From Candidatus Parcubacteria bacterium (GTDB taxonomy: Bacteria > Patescibacteriota > Patescibacteriia > CAIXNZ01), in NCBI GenBank assembly GCA_026395685.1, contig JAPLYG010000007.1, forward strand, positions 1 to 54,994: a stretch of 54,994 nt of DNA. Reading direction: 5' to 3'. The translations under genes were made by a program, and so were the position numbers. Each line of letters begins with the position of its first letter. The stretch's first letter is position 1. A model generated the notes under the pieces. The model was not told the DNA's origin and did not search any database. It saw only the letters and a list, made by a program, of their open reading frames with translations. Shown here piece after piece: positions 24,781 through 32,701 of the stretch.

Positions 24781-26247
24781 ATGAGAAATCAAACTTCAAC
24801 AAAAAGTAAAATTGCGTCGGATGTCGATGTGCAACTTGCCATTGCTACGGCTGTCCTCCTCGGAGTCAGCGCTCTGGCTTTTTTAATTATGCCGGCATTG
24901 AATCTAAAATCCAGTGACAATATAAATTTTGTAATTAATGAGCCTTCAAATGGTTGCTACGGATTAATGGGCGACCTAAATGGAAACGGGGTACTTGATG
25001 AAGATGACCAGGCAATGATCGCAGCAATTATCTCAGGAACCGCATCATTTAATCCATGTGCAGACTTGGAGGGTAGTGACGGTATTATTGGTCCCGGGGA
25101 TTTAGCAGTCTTTAAAACAGTAAGAATAAAACAGGATACCCCGTTGTGTACTGATTCTGACGGAGGCAGAGAATATTTTACGAGCGGAAGTGTAACCTCG
25201 TTTTTCCCGTCTCAAAATCAATATGAATCCATAAATGATGTCTGTCGAAACACTACTGACGGAGGGGATATAGCTACAGGCAAATTTTTGATTGAAGGGA
25301 CATGTGAAGAAAACGGTGGAACTGGGGTTATGAAAATAGCCTACGAATGCCCCAATGGGTGTAAAAATGGAGCTTGCATACCCTCAGTTGGCGATACCAG
25401 AAAATTTCTTTGCCAGCCTAAGCCGAAAGGCACAGATTGGAATACTGTAGGAGAATATACCCAGACCTGGACAGGCGCCACAAAGTGGCAACCGATAGGA
25501 TCTGCACCTCAATATAATACTGAACCAAGCGCTACTTCCTGCCGCTATATATGCGCGTCAGACTATCAATTGAATGAAGAGACTGGACAATGTTTACCAA
25601 TTCCACTATCTCAAACTTTATCCTGTGGTTATTTATTTCCAGGAGAGGAATGGATTGGCGACAGTACTTATGTATCAACATGGAATGGAACAGAATTTCT
25701 TCCTATTTATACAAAGACTTATAATTTAACTCCCGGCACTTGCAATTTTAAATGCATATCAAATTATGTTTATGATAATAGCTATGGGAAGTGCAAACCA
25801 AGTGGTCAAACAAGAAAGTTTTTTTGTGGAGCAAAACCAGCTAACACTGTTTGGAGTTATCCTGGTAGTTCTGTCAGTTATAAATATTATGTACAAGGCC
25901 TAAATACAGCTACAAACTTATGGGTACCAGTGGCAACGCCTACTATTTATGCCACGATCGGAACAGAATATGATTGTAATTATAAATGTAGTCCTGGGTA
26001 TATTACGATCCATGGTTTATGTATTTCAAGCGGCCCTGCTCCGATAACTAATATATATTATTGTGGTAGCTTGCCGGAAAATGCGGAATGGAATTCCGTT
26101 GGGAATTATACCCAGCAATGGAGCGGAACATCATGGGTACCTCCAGTAGCCATCCCGACCTATAGTACAACTTCTAGTAACCAAAGCTGCAACTATAAAT
26201 GTAAATCCGGCTTTGTTTGGGACGGTGGAACTTGTAAAAGTCAATAG
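24781..26247 (+). CDS. surface protein with dockerin-like segment and four Cys-rich repeats
   Basis: 488 aa. A signal anchor near 17-40 (VQLAIATAVLLGVSALAFLIM) is followed by a dockerin-type EF-hand pair (GDLNGNGVLDEDDQAMIAAI, about 67-86, and DLEGSDGIIGPGDLAVFK). A linker with several Cys comes next. Four repeats of about 65 residues then start near 211, 280, 345 and 420. Each shows C-G/Q-x-x-P...W...Y...W.G...W.P.......Y....xCxYxCxxxY/Fxxx..GxC, with four conserved cysteines. This is a typical architecture for an exposed CPR protein, perhaps used in host contact (inference). Codons are GC-richer than the core genes. Confidence 0.82.
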   Translation: MRNQTSTKSKIASDVDVQLAIATAVLLGVSALAFLIMPALNLKSSDNINFVINEPSNGCYGLMGDLNGNGVLDEDDQAMIAAIISGTASFNPCADLEGSDGIIGPGDLAVFKTVRIKQDTPLCTDSDGGREYFTSGSVTSFFPSQNQYESINDVCRNTTDGGDIATGKFLIEGTCEENGGTGVMKIAYECPNGCKNGACIPSVGDTRKFLCQPKPKGTDWNTVGEYTQTWTGATKWQPIGSAPQYNTEPSATSCRYICASDYQLNEETGQCLPIPLSQTLSCGYLFPGEEWIGDSTYVSTWNGTEFLPIYTKTYNLTPGTCNFKCISNYVYDNSYGKCKPSGQTRKFFCGAKPANTVWSYPGSSVSYKYYVQGLNTATNLWVPVATPTIYATIGTEYDCNYKCSPGYITIHGLCISSGPAPITNIYYCGSLPENAEWNSVGNYTQQWSGTSWVPPVAIPTYSTTSSNQSCNYKCKSGFVWDGGTCKSQ

Positions 26248-26262
26248 CAGTATTTATAACCT

Positions 26263-26293
26263 AAAAAAAGAACCCCTCGGGGTTCTTTTTTTG
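26263..26293 (+). terminator. terminator of the surface-protein gene
   Basis: AAAGAACCCC-tc-GGGGTTCTTT followed by TTTT; also symmetrical for the other strand. Confidence 0.85.
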
Positions 26294-26374
26294 TCGGCAA
26301 GACCTTGATAGGCATCGCCTAAGCGGGCATAGGCAAACGAAAACGGCTCGCTACAAAACAAATGCTTTTTAAAC

Positions 26375-26614
26375 AAAACAAAAAATACTCTGTAAAACAG
26401 AGTATTTTTCTTTCCGAAATCTGCAGACAAGAATATCTGAATAAGGAATAATCTAGCCGGAGCCGGATTGGATCCTTTTTTAGATACCCATGCTTATCGT
26501 GCCTGCAGATTTCGAAAAACAATCAGGTTTGGATTGCTTCCCCAAAGTCGCTCAAATAGATGGTCATGCTGTTTTCAGGGGGAATAGAAACAGCTCTAAC
26601 CGCCAGTTGAGCGA
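26375..26614 (-). ncRNA. candidate structured small RNA (about 240 nt)
   Basis: Minus-strand transcript between a consensus promoter and a perfect terminator, with no credible coding frame. Arm 1 is closed by TCGCTCAA (26607-26614) / TTGAGCGA (26548-26555), with inner pairs GGTTA/TGACC and GCTGTTT/AAACAGC. Arm 2 is closed by a perfect 12-bp CGAAATCTGCAG (26503-26514) / CTGCAGATTTCG (26415-26426), continuing with GGGTATCT/AGATATTC, AAGGA/TCCTT and AATC/GATT as a long irregular hairpin. The terminator hairpin AATACTCTG-ttta-CAGAGTATT follows. The long interrupted hairpin recalls 6S RNA, but I see no decisive 6S feature. It lies next to clpP, transcribed in the same direction and away from it. 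Confidence 0.6.
26381..26410 (-). terminator. terminator of the 26375-26614 RNA
   Basis: AAAATACTCTG / CAGAGTATTTT with a 4-nt loop and T-run on the minus strand. Confidence 0.85.
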
Positions 26615-26620
26615 TACTTA

Positions 26621-26649
26621 AACTTATCATAATACAGAAAACTTGTCAA
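26621..26649 (-). promoter_or_regulatory. promoter of the 26375-26614 RNA
   Basis: Minus-strand TTGACA (26644-26649), 17-bp spacer, TAAGTT (26621-26626); transcription would start close to the first base of arm 1. Confidence 0.65.
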
Positions 26650-26717
26650 TAGGATGACAAGCTTTCTTATTCTTGGCCCCAAAGGGGCCCTTTCAGGGCT
26701 TATTTTAGGGCAGATTA

Positions 26718-27323
26718 TTATTTTATAATTTTATCAATAATGCCATATTTTAGTGCCTCTTCCGCGCTCATAAAATAGTCGCGATCAGAGTCTTTTTCAA
26801 TCTTTTCAATCGGCTGTCCAGTGTGTTTTGCCAAGATAACATTGAGTTTATCTTTGATTTTAAGGATATGTTCTGCTCTGATTTTGATGTCTGTTGCCTG
26901 TCCTTCTGCCCCGCCCATTACCTGGTGAATCATTACTTCGGAATTTGGCAGGCATAAACGCTTACCTTTGGCGCCGGCGCTCAAAAGCACAGCTGCCATA
27001 GAAGCGGCAATGCCTATACAGATTGTTGAAACATCAGGTTTAATGTATTGAATAGTGTCATAAATCGCCAAGCCGTCAGTGACAGATCCGCCCGGTGAAT
27101 TGATATAAAGTTTAATATCTTTTTTGTCATCTTCGCTGGCCAGAAAAAGCAGTTGGGCAATTACAGTATTGGCCACTGCATCATCAATCGGAGAACCAAG
27201 GAAAATTATCCGTTCCTTTAAAAGACGGGAATAAATATCATAGGCGCGTTCGCCCATGGATGATTTTTCCACGACAGTCGGGATTAAGTAATTTTGGGTT
27301 TCTTGGGTATTTTTTTTAGTCAT
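26718..27323 (-). CDS. clpP: ATP-dependent Clp protease proteolytic subunit
   Basis: 201 aa, normal length. Catalytic Ser lies in [19 protein letters not shown] (about residue 104), His in [13 protein letters not shown] (about 129) and Asp near 178. The N-terminal [21 protein letters not shown] is standard. It forms the 14-subunit chamber that degrades proteins fed by a Clp ATPase (not in this window). Ala replaces the usual Gly in SMG, a small deviation. Start ATG 27323, no SD. Confidence 0.96.
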   Translation of the reverse strand: MTKKNTQETQNYLIPTVVEKSSMGERAYDIYSRLLKERIIFLGSPIDDAVANTVIAQLLFLASEDDKKDIKLYINSPGGSVTDGLAIYDTIQYIKPDVSTICIGIAASMAAVLLSAGAKGKRLCLPNSEVMIHQVMGGAEGQATDIKIRAEHILKIKDKLNVILAKHTGQPIEKIEKDSDRDYFMSAEEALKYGIIDKIIK

Positions 27324-27335
27324 AAAATTTAAATT

Positions 27336-27412
27336 AAGTATGAAGGCCGAAGTATGAAGTCTAAAGTATTAAATTTGGCTTTCGGCCTTCGGCCTTCAGA
27401 CTTCGGACTTCT
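27336..27412. repeat. family D repeat (AAGTCTAAAGT / CTTCGGCCTTC type)
   Basis: GAAGGCCGAAGTATGAAGTCTAAAGTATTAAATTTGGCTTTCGGCCTTCGGCCTTCAGACTTCGGACTTC is an inverted repeat of short AAGTC/GACTT and GGCCGAAG/CTTCGGCC units. Related tracts occur at 18345-18380, 47388-47475 and 52850-53000. Confidence 0.55.
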
Positions 27413-28397
27413 TTAGTTTTGTAATTATAGCATTTATAATAAAATTTTTCCAATCAGTATCTGCGCTTAAAGCCGTAATATCGATTTTAAAACCGGCTGC
27501 TTTTCTATGCCCGCCCCCTCCCATTTTCTGGGCAATTTCCGCCATATCAATTTCGTCCCTTACAGTTCTCAGACTCACTTTAATTTGATTATTATCTTCT
27601 TCAGTCATAACAATGATAAAGTTTACATCCTGAATTAGACTTAAAAAATTTGCCATGCCGTCAAGGCTTTCCGGTGAGGTAATTTGGCATTCCTCCAAAT
27701 CTTTTTTCGCAATGGCCGTAAAGGCAAAGTTGTATTCCGGATTGTGTTCCAAACGATACAGTATTTTGCCCCAAAGCTTTAAAGCGTCAATATTTTTATT
27801 TTGGCTGATGCTGGAAATTATCTGGTTAATGCGGGCGCCCAGATTTAATAATTCCGAGGCTATTTTGAGGCTGTCATTTGTGGTCGCCGCATTAGTAAAA
27901 TTCATAGTATCCGTAATGATTCCGGTTAATAAATTGGTAGCCATATATTTATCAATTTCTATCTGATGTGCCTGGAAAAAATCGTAAAGAATTTCGCTGG
28001 TAGAAGATGCCTGGGGGACGACCAAATTAAGGTGGCCGAAATTATTATTACTTTGATGATGATCGATATTGATCAGGGTAATATTATATTTTTTTATTTC
28101 CTCAAAGATTCCAGTACGTTCAATGGCGCCACAGTCAACGGTAATAATTAAATCGTGATCAATGATATTTAATAATGCTAAATCAGTAATTAAATTTTCA
28201 ATTTTTGGCAGATAAGAAAAATAATTGGCAGGCTTATCGACGCAGAAGTGTTTATGAACTTTTTGAGTATTTGCTAAGAATCGAGACAAGGCTAAACTGG
28301 CGCCCAAAGTGTCTCCATCTGGCTTTTCATGGCAAATGATAAGCGGATTTTTTGCCTCAATAATAGCATTAAGAATGCTTTTCGTCTGTACCGTCAT
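27396..28397 (-). CDS. nrnA: DHH-DHHA1 phosphoesterase (NrnA-type oligoribonuclease / pAp phosphatase)
   Basis: 333 aa. Metal motifs in order: HEKPDGDTLGA (about 19-29), TVDCGA (about 87), NIDHHQSN (the DHH motif, about 111-118), and TDTMNFTNA. The DHHA1 domain ends with MGGGGHRKAAGFKI (about 295-308). Bacterial NrnA degrades nanoRNAs and dephosphorylates pAp. It follows rbfA on the same strand (about 43 bp), the common rbfA-nrnA order. No SD. Confidence 0.9.
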   Translation of the reverse strand: MTVQTKSILNAIIEAKNPLIICHEKPDGDTLGASLALSRFLANTQKVHKHFCVDKPANYFSYLPKIENLITDLALLNIIDHDLIITVDCGAIERTGIFEEIKKYNITLINIDHHQSNNNFGHLNLVVPQASSTSEILYDFFQAHQIEIDKYMATNLLTGIITDTMNFTNAATTNDSLKIASELLNLGARINQIISSISQNKNIDALKLWGKILYRLEHNPEYNFAFTAIAKKDLEECQITSPESLDGMANFLSLIQDVNFIIVMTEEDNNQIKVSLRTVRDEIDMAEIAQKMGGGGHRKAAGFKIDITALSADTDWKNFIINAIITKLKKSEV

Positions 28398-28440
28398 ATA
28401 TATCTAAGTTAGCCATATTAGCAGCTAATGGCTCAGATTA

Positions 28441-28779
28441 TCACTCGGGTTTAATTTCGTCAAGAATTTGGTTAACTTTGTTGGCAAAAATTTCCTGCTC
28501 ATCGATTTGGAAAGTGAGGTTGGGGATGAATTTGGTGGTGAGTTCTTTTTTTAATAATTCATGGAGGCGGCGGCTGTTTTTCTGCAGTATTTTTAAAATT
28601 GATCCGCGAATATTTTCCGGAAAGATAGTGACTATGATTTTGGCCACTTTCATGTCCGGAGTCGTATTTACCTCGGTTACAGTTACAAAGGCTTCAGCCG
28701 GCAAATCAATATCCTCCCTGATAAATCGGCCCAGCTCTTGTTTTAGCAATTCATTTATACGTTCAATTCGTTGTGACAT
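28441..28779 (-). CDS. rbfA: ribosome-binding factor A
   Basis: 112 aa, KH-like fold: QRIERINELLKQELGRFI at the N-terminus, FVTVTEVNTTPDMKVAKIIVTIFPE (about 30-55) and RRLHELLKKELTTKFIPNLTFQID (about 70-94). It helps mature the 30S subunit 5' end of 16S rRNA. It is usually near infB; here infB is 16 kb away, while nrnA follows directly. No SD. Confidence 0.92.
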   Translation of the reverse strand: MSQRIERINELLKQELGRFIREDIDLPAEAFVTVTEVNTTPDMKVAKIIVTIFPENIRGSILKILQKNSRRLHELLKKELTTKFIPNLTFQIDEQEIFANKVNQILDEIKPE

Positions 28780-28794
28780 ATTTTTTAGTTAATA

Positions 28795-28980
28795 ATAGGG
28801 TTAAGGTTAAGGTTGAGAGGCTGGAAGGTGGTAAGTGTTTGGGTTAGGAATACTTTCTAGCATCATTACCTTTGCACTTAGGACGAGAGGGTTAGGGTTA
28901 TGGTTAGGAGGCTGGTAGGATGCTGGGTTAAGGTTAGGGTTGAGAGGCTGGAAGGTGATAAGTGTTTAGTTAGGGAAAAT
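28795..28980. repeat. family E repeat, GGTTAAGGTTAGGGTT type
   Basis: Two near-identical stretches, GGTTAAGGTTGAGAGGCTGGAAGGTG(G/A)TAAGTGTTT, at about 28801 and 28930, with telomere-like TTAGGG runs between them. A related inverted copy precedes infB (44528-44625). This fills most of the 468-bp gap before rpoB. Confidence 0.6.
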
Positions 28981-29087
28981 AATTAGCTTCAATGTAATTT
29001 TTTGCTAACATTAGCTAATATGACTTAAAAAATGGATTCTAGCTTTAATCTTAGCCTATAATTATACACTAACTGATAATAAACTTC

Positions 29088-29116
29088 TTGACAACCCCTG
29101 AGGCTTTTGTTATCAT
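29088..29116 (+). promoter_or_regulatory. rpoB-rpoC promoter
   Basis: TTGACA (29088-29093), 17-bp spacer, TATCAT (29111-29116); leader of about 125 nt before rpoB. GGGAGGCGAGG lies 9 nt before the ATG, an exception to the SD-less rule. Confidence 0.7.
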
Positions 29117-29247
29117 AATATCACTAGATGATTTCCCGCTATAGTTTAACAAATAAGCTCAAAATAGTGGGGTTTAATTATACTTCCTAATCAAATATTA
29201 ATTTTTTAAAAACTCGCCATATAAAGACGGGAGGCGAGGTATTTTTT

Positions 29248-32200
29248 ATGTCTAGCAAAAAAACTTCTTCTTCAATTACTACTAATCAACCTACTACCTC
29301 ACTTAGTAAAAGAAAATTTTTTACTAAAGCTCATCAGGCAATGGAAGTGCCTAATCTGGTCGAGGTACAAAGCAATTCCTATCGCTGGTTTTTAAAAGAA
29401 GGATTGCATGAGCTTTTTGATGAAATTTCTCCGATCAAAGATTTTGGCGGACGAAATCTGGAACTTTATTTTAAAGATTATTATTTGGATGAGGCGAAAT
29501 TTGATGAAAAAACTTCGAAAGCCAAAAACATCACCTATGAAGCGCCCTTGCGCGTTAAGGCCTCTTTAGTCAACAAAAAGGATAATACTAAAAAAGAACA
29601 GGAAATATTTTTGGGAGATTTCCCGATCATGACTGATCGCGGTACTTTTATTATTAATGGCATTGAAAGAGCAGTCATTTCTCAAATTATCAGATCAGCC
29701 GGCGTTTTCTTTACTTCTAATTATACCAGAGGCAAAAGATATTATGGGGCAAAAATTATTCCTAATCGCGGTGCTTGGCTGGAAATAGAAACTGATACCA
29801 ATAATATTTTGTGGGTAAAAATTGATCGTAAAAGAAAAGTCGCCCTGACCTCTTTATTAAGGGCTTTCGGCTATTCTTCCGAAGAAGAAATTTTAGCCTT
29901 GTTTAAAGATGTTGATAATAATCCTAATGTAAAATTTATTGCCAATACCCTGACCAAAGATATTGCTAAAAACATGGATGACGGCCTGATTGAAGTATAT
30001 AAAAGAATCAGACCCGGTGATTTGGCTACTGCAGATAATGCCAAGTCTCTGATTTATTCCATGTTTTTTCGTTTTGAACGTTATGATTTGGGCAAAGTCG
30101 GCCGTTATAAAATAAATCAAAGATTTAATTTGGATCTGGCAAATATCCCTGATAATAGAATTTTACGCAAAGAAGATTTGATAAATATTATCAAAGAAAT
30201 TATAAAATTGAATATTTCTCAAGACGACTCTGATGATGTTGACCATTTATCAAACAGGCGCATTCGCGCAGTAGGTGAATTGATCCAAAATAGATTCAGA
30301 ATCGGTTTAGCCCGCATGGAAAGAATCGTCCGCGATAAAATGAGTACCTTGGACATTGAATCAATGACTCCCAGCAAATTAGTAAATGCCAAACCTGTGA
30401 TGGGCGTGGTTAAAGAATTTTTTATGTCTTCACAGCTGTCTCAATTCATGGATCAGGTTAATCCTTTGGCTGAATTAGAGCATAAACGCAGAATTTCAGC
30501 CATGGGTCCGGGCGGTTTATCCAGAGAAAGAGCAGGCTTTGAAGTTCGTGACGTACATACTACTCACTATGGACGCATTTGTCCGATTGCTACTCCGGAA
30601 GGTCCCAATATCGGCTTGGTCGGCCATTTAGCCAGTTATGCAAGAGTTAATGAATATGGCTTTATTGAAACACCTTATCGTATAGTTGAACGCACGGCTT
30701 TAGAAGACATTAAAGATCCGGAGACAAATAAAGTCGCGGTGAAAAAAGGCCAGGTAATTCCCCGAGAAATAATTGATAAATTGCGAGCTAAAAATATTTT
30801 ATTGAAAGCAAAGGCAAGAGTTACAGACAGCATTGTTTATGTAAATGCTTTAAGTGAAGAGCGCTCAGTTACAACTGCCGCCACTACTGAATTAGACGCC
30901 GATGGCTATTTTATTAATGAAAAAGCTGAAGTGCGCAGATTTGGCAAACCCGAAGTTGCTGTTGTAGAGCAGATCGATTATATGGATGTTGCCTCAAATC
31001 AGATTGTAAGTATTTCTACTTCCTGTATTCCATTCTTGGAGCATGATGACGCTGTCCGCGCCTTGATGGGTACAAACATGCAACGTCAGGCCGTGAATTT
31101 AATTCGTCCGGTAACTCCTTATGTCGGAACCGGCATGGAAAAAAATGCCGCACTTTATTCTGGTTATTTGGCAATTAGTTCTCATGACGGCAAGGTAACA
31201 GCTGTCGATGGCAGCGGCATTGAGGTGCTGGAGGATAATGGCGAATTAAAACATTATGATATTTCTAAATTTCAGCGTTCTAACGCCTCAACTTGCATTA
31301 ACGGCCATCCAACCATCAAATTAAACGAACATGTTAAAAAGGGACAAATAATGTCAGATGGTCCTTCTATTACAGACGGTGAATTGGCTTTAGGCCAAAA
31401 TGTTTTAGTCGCTTTCATGGCTTGGCAGGGCTATAACTATGAAGATGCCATCATTATTTCCGAGAGGGTGGTGCAAAAAGATTATTTTACCTCTATTCAT
31501 ATTGAGAATTATCAGGTGGAAGTGCGCGAGACAAAATTAGGGCCCGAATTGATTACTGCTGATATTCCTAATATTGCCGAAGAAAAATTAAAAAATTTGG
31601 ATGAGAATGGAGTTGTCAGAATAGGCGCTGAGGTTTCTTCCGGAGATATTTTAGTCGGTAAAATTACGCCTAAAGGCGAAACTGAATTATCTGCAGAAGA
31701 AAAATTATTGCGTGCAATTTTCGGTGAAAAAGCCCGCGATGTGCGCGACAGCTCATTATATTTAGAGCATGGTGATCACGGCAAAGTAATTGATATAAAA
31801 ATATTTACCCAGGAAAATGGTGATAAGCTTCCGCCGGGAGTTACTCAGATGGTTCAGGTTGCTGTTGCGGATTTAAGAAAAGTACAGATTGGTGATAAAA
31901 TGGCTGGTCGTCATGGTAATAAAGGAATTATTTCTAATGTGGTTCCGGTTGAAGATATGCCGTTTTTAGAAAATGGAACTCCTATAGATATTATTTTAAG
32001 TCCCTTGGGCGTAGTTTCTCGTATGAATTTGGGACAAATTTTAGAAACACATTTAGGTTTAGCAGCCCATAAATTAGGCTTTAAAGTGGCGACTCCGGTA
32101 TTCTATGGCGTAGCCGAATCAAAAATAAAAGAATTGTTAGTTCAGGCAGGATTTCCGGAAAGCGGCAAATTAACTTTATATGATGGCAGGACCGGAGATG

Positions 32201-32625
32201 CTTTTGGCCATGAGGTGACTGTGGGCTACAAATATATGCTTAAATTGAACCATATGGTGGAAGATAAAATTCACCAGCGTTCAATCGGACCATATTCGCT
32301 CATTACGCAGCAACCATTGGGCGGCAAAGCTCAGTTCGGCGGACAAAGGTTTGGTGAAATGGAGGTTTGGGCGTTGGAGGGTTACGGCGCAGCGCATACT
32401 TTGCAGGAAATTTTGACTATTAAGTCTGATGATGTGCCTGGTCGCGCCAAAGCATATGAATCAATTATCAAAGGCGAACCAATAAGAAAATTAAATATTC
32501 CCGAATCTTTCAATGTCTTGGTCAGAGAACTTAAAGGCTTAGGTTTGGATGTGGAATTATTGCAGGGCAAAGAAAAGATTGCCGAGGAATCTTCAGATAC
32601 TTCTAAAAAAGAACGAGACAAATAA
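29248..32625 (+). CDS. rpoB: RNA polymerase beta subunit
   Basis: 1125 aa, shorter than E. coli (1342) but typical of small-genome bacteria that lack the lineage-specific inserts. The rifampicin region SQLSQFMDQVNPLAELEHKRRISAMGPGGL keeps most contact residues, with Val where E. coli has Asn518. RERAGFEVRDVHTTHYGRICPI is standard. GDKMAGRHGNKG (about residue 890) holds the active-site basic residues. The C-terminal GGKAQFGGQRFGEMEVWALEGYGAAHTLQEILTIKSDD is standard too. A short Ser/Thr/Lys extension starts the protein. It forms the catalytic core with rpoC, 76 bp downstream. Confidence 0.98.
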   Translation: MSSKKTSSSITTNQPTTSLSKRKFFTKAHQAMEVPNLVEVQSNSYRWFLKEGLHELFDEISPIKDFGGRNLELYFKDYYLDEAKFDEKTSKAKNITYEAPLRVKASLVNKKDNTKKEQEIFLGDFPIMTDRGTFIINGIERAVISQIIRSAGVFFTSNYTRGKRYYGAKIIPNRGAWLEIETDTNNILWVKIDRKRKVALTSLLRAFGYSSEEEILALFKDVDNNPNVKFIANTLTKDIAKNMDDGLIEVYKRIRPGDLATADNAKSLIYSMFFRFERYDLGKVGRYKINQRFNLDLANIPDNRILRKEDLINIIKEIIKLNISQDDSDDVDHLSNRRIRAVGELIQNRFRIGLARMERIVRDKMSTLDIESMTPSKLVNAKPVMGVVKEFFMSSQLSQFMDQVNPLAELEHKRRISAMGPGGLSRERAGFEVRDVHTTHYGRICPIATPEGPNIGLVGHLASYARVNEYGFIETPYRIVERTALEDIKDPETNKVAVKKGQVIPREIIDKLRAKNILLKAKARVTDSIVYVNALSEERSVTTAATTELDADGYFINEKAEVRRFGKPEVAVVEQIDYMDVASNQIVSISTSCIPFLEHDDAVRALMGTNMQRQAVNLIRPVTPYVGTGMEKNAALYSGYLAISSHDGKVTAVDGSGIEVLEDNGELKHYDISKFQRSNASTCINGHPTIKLNEHVKKGQIMSDGPSITDGELALGQNVLVAFMAWQGYNYEDAIIISERVVQKDYFTSIHIENYQVEVRETKLGPELITADIPNIAEEKLKNLDENGVVRIGAEVSSGDILVGKITPKGETELSAEEKLLRAIFGEKARDVRDSSLYLEHGDHGKVIDIKIFTQENGDKLPPGVTQMVQVAVADLRKVQIGDKMAGRHGNKGIISNVVPVEDMPFLENGTPIDIILSPLGVVSRMNLGQILETHLGLAAHKLGFKVATPVFYGVAESKIKELLVQAGFPESGKLTLYDGRTGDAFGHEVTVGYKYMLKLNHMVEDKIHQRSIGPYSLITQQPLGGKAQFGGQRFGEMEVWALEGYGAAHTLQEILTIKSDDVPGRAKAYESIIKGEPIRKLNIPESFNVLVRELKGLGLDVELLQGKEKIAEESSDTSKKERDK

Positions 32626-32701
32626 TTTATCGTCTTAAGCTTGGGATTCGGATGAAACAGAAATTATTTAGAATTAAGATATTATAAATAAATTTCAATA
32701 T

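Noticed and set aside
26375-26614. Firm assignment as 6S RNA
   Set aside because: Only the long interrupted hairpin is suggestive; there is an extra 5' arm and no recognisable promoter-mimic bubble that I can defend.
26490-26621. 43-aa plus-strand frame opposite the putative small RNA
   Set aside because: No SD, and it mirrors the stems of the minus-strand RNA; palindromic arms explain the open frame. The 67-aa minus-strand ORF 26319-26522 is rejected for the same reason.
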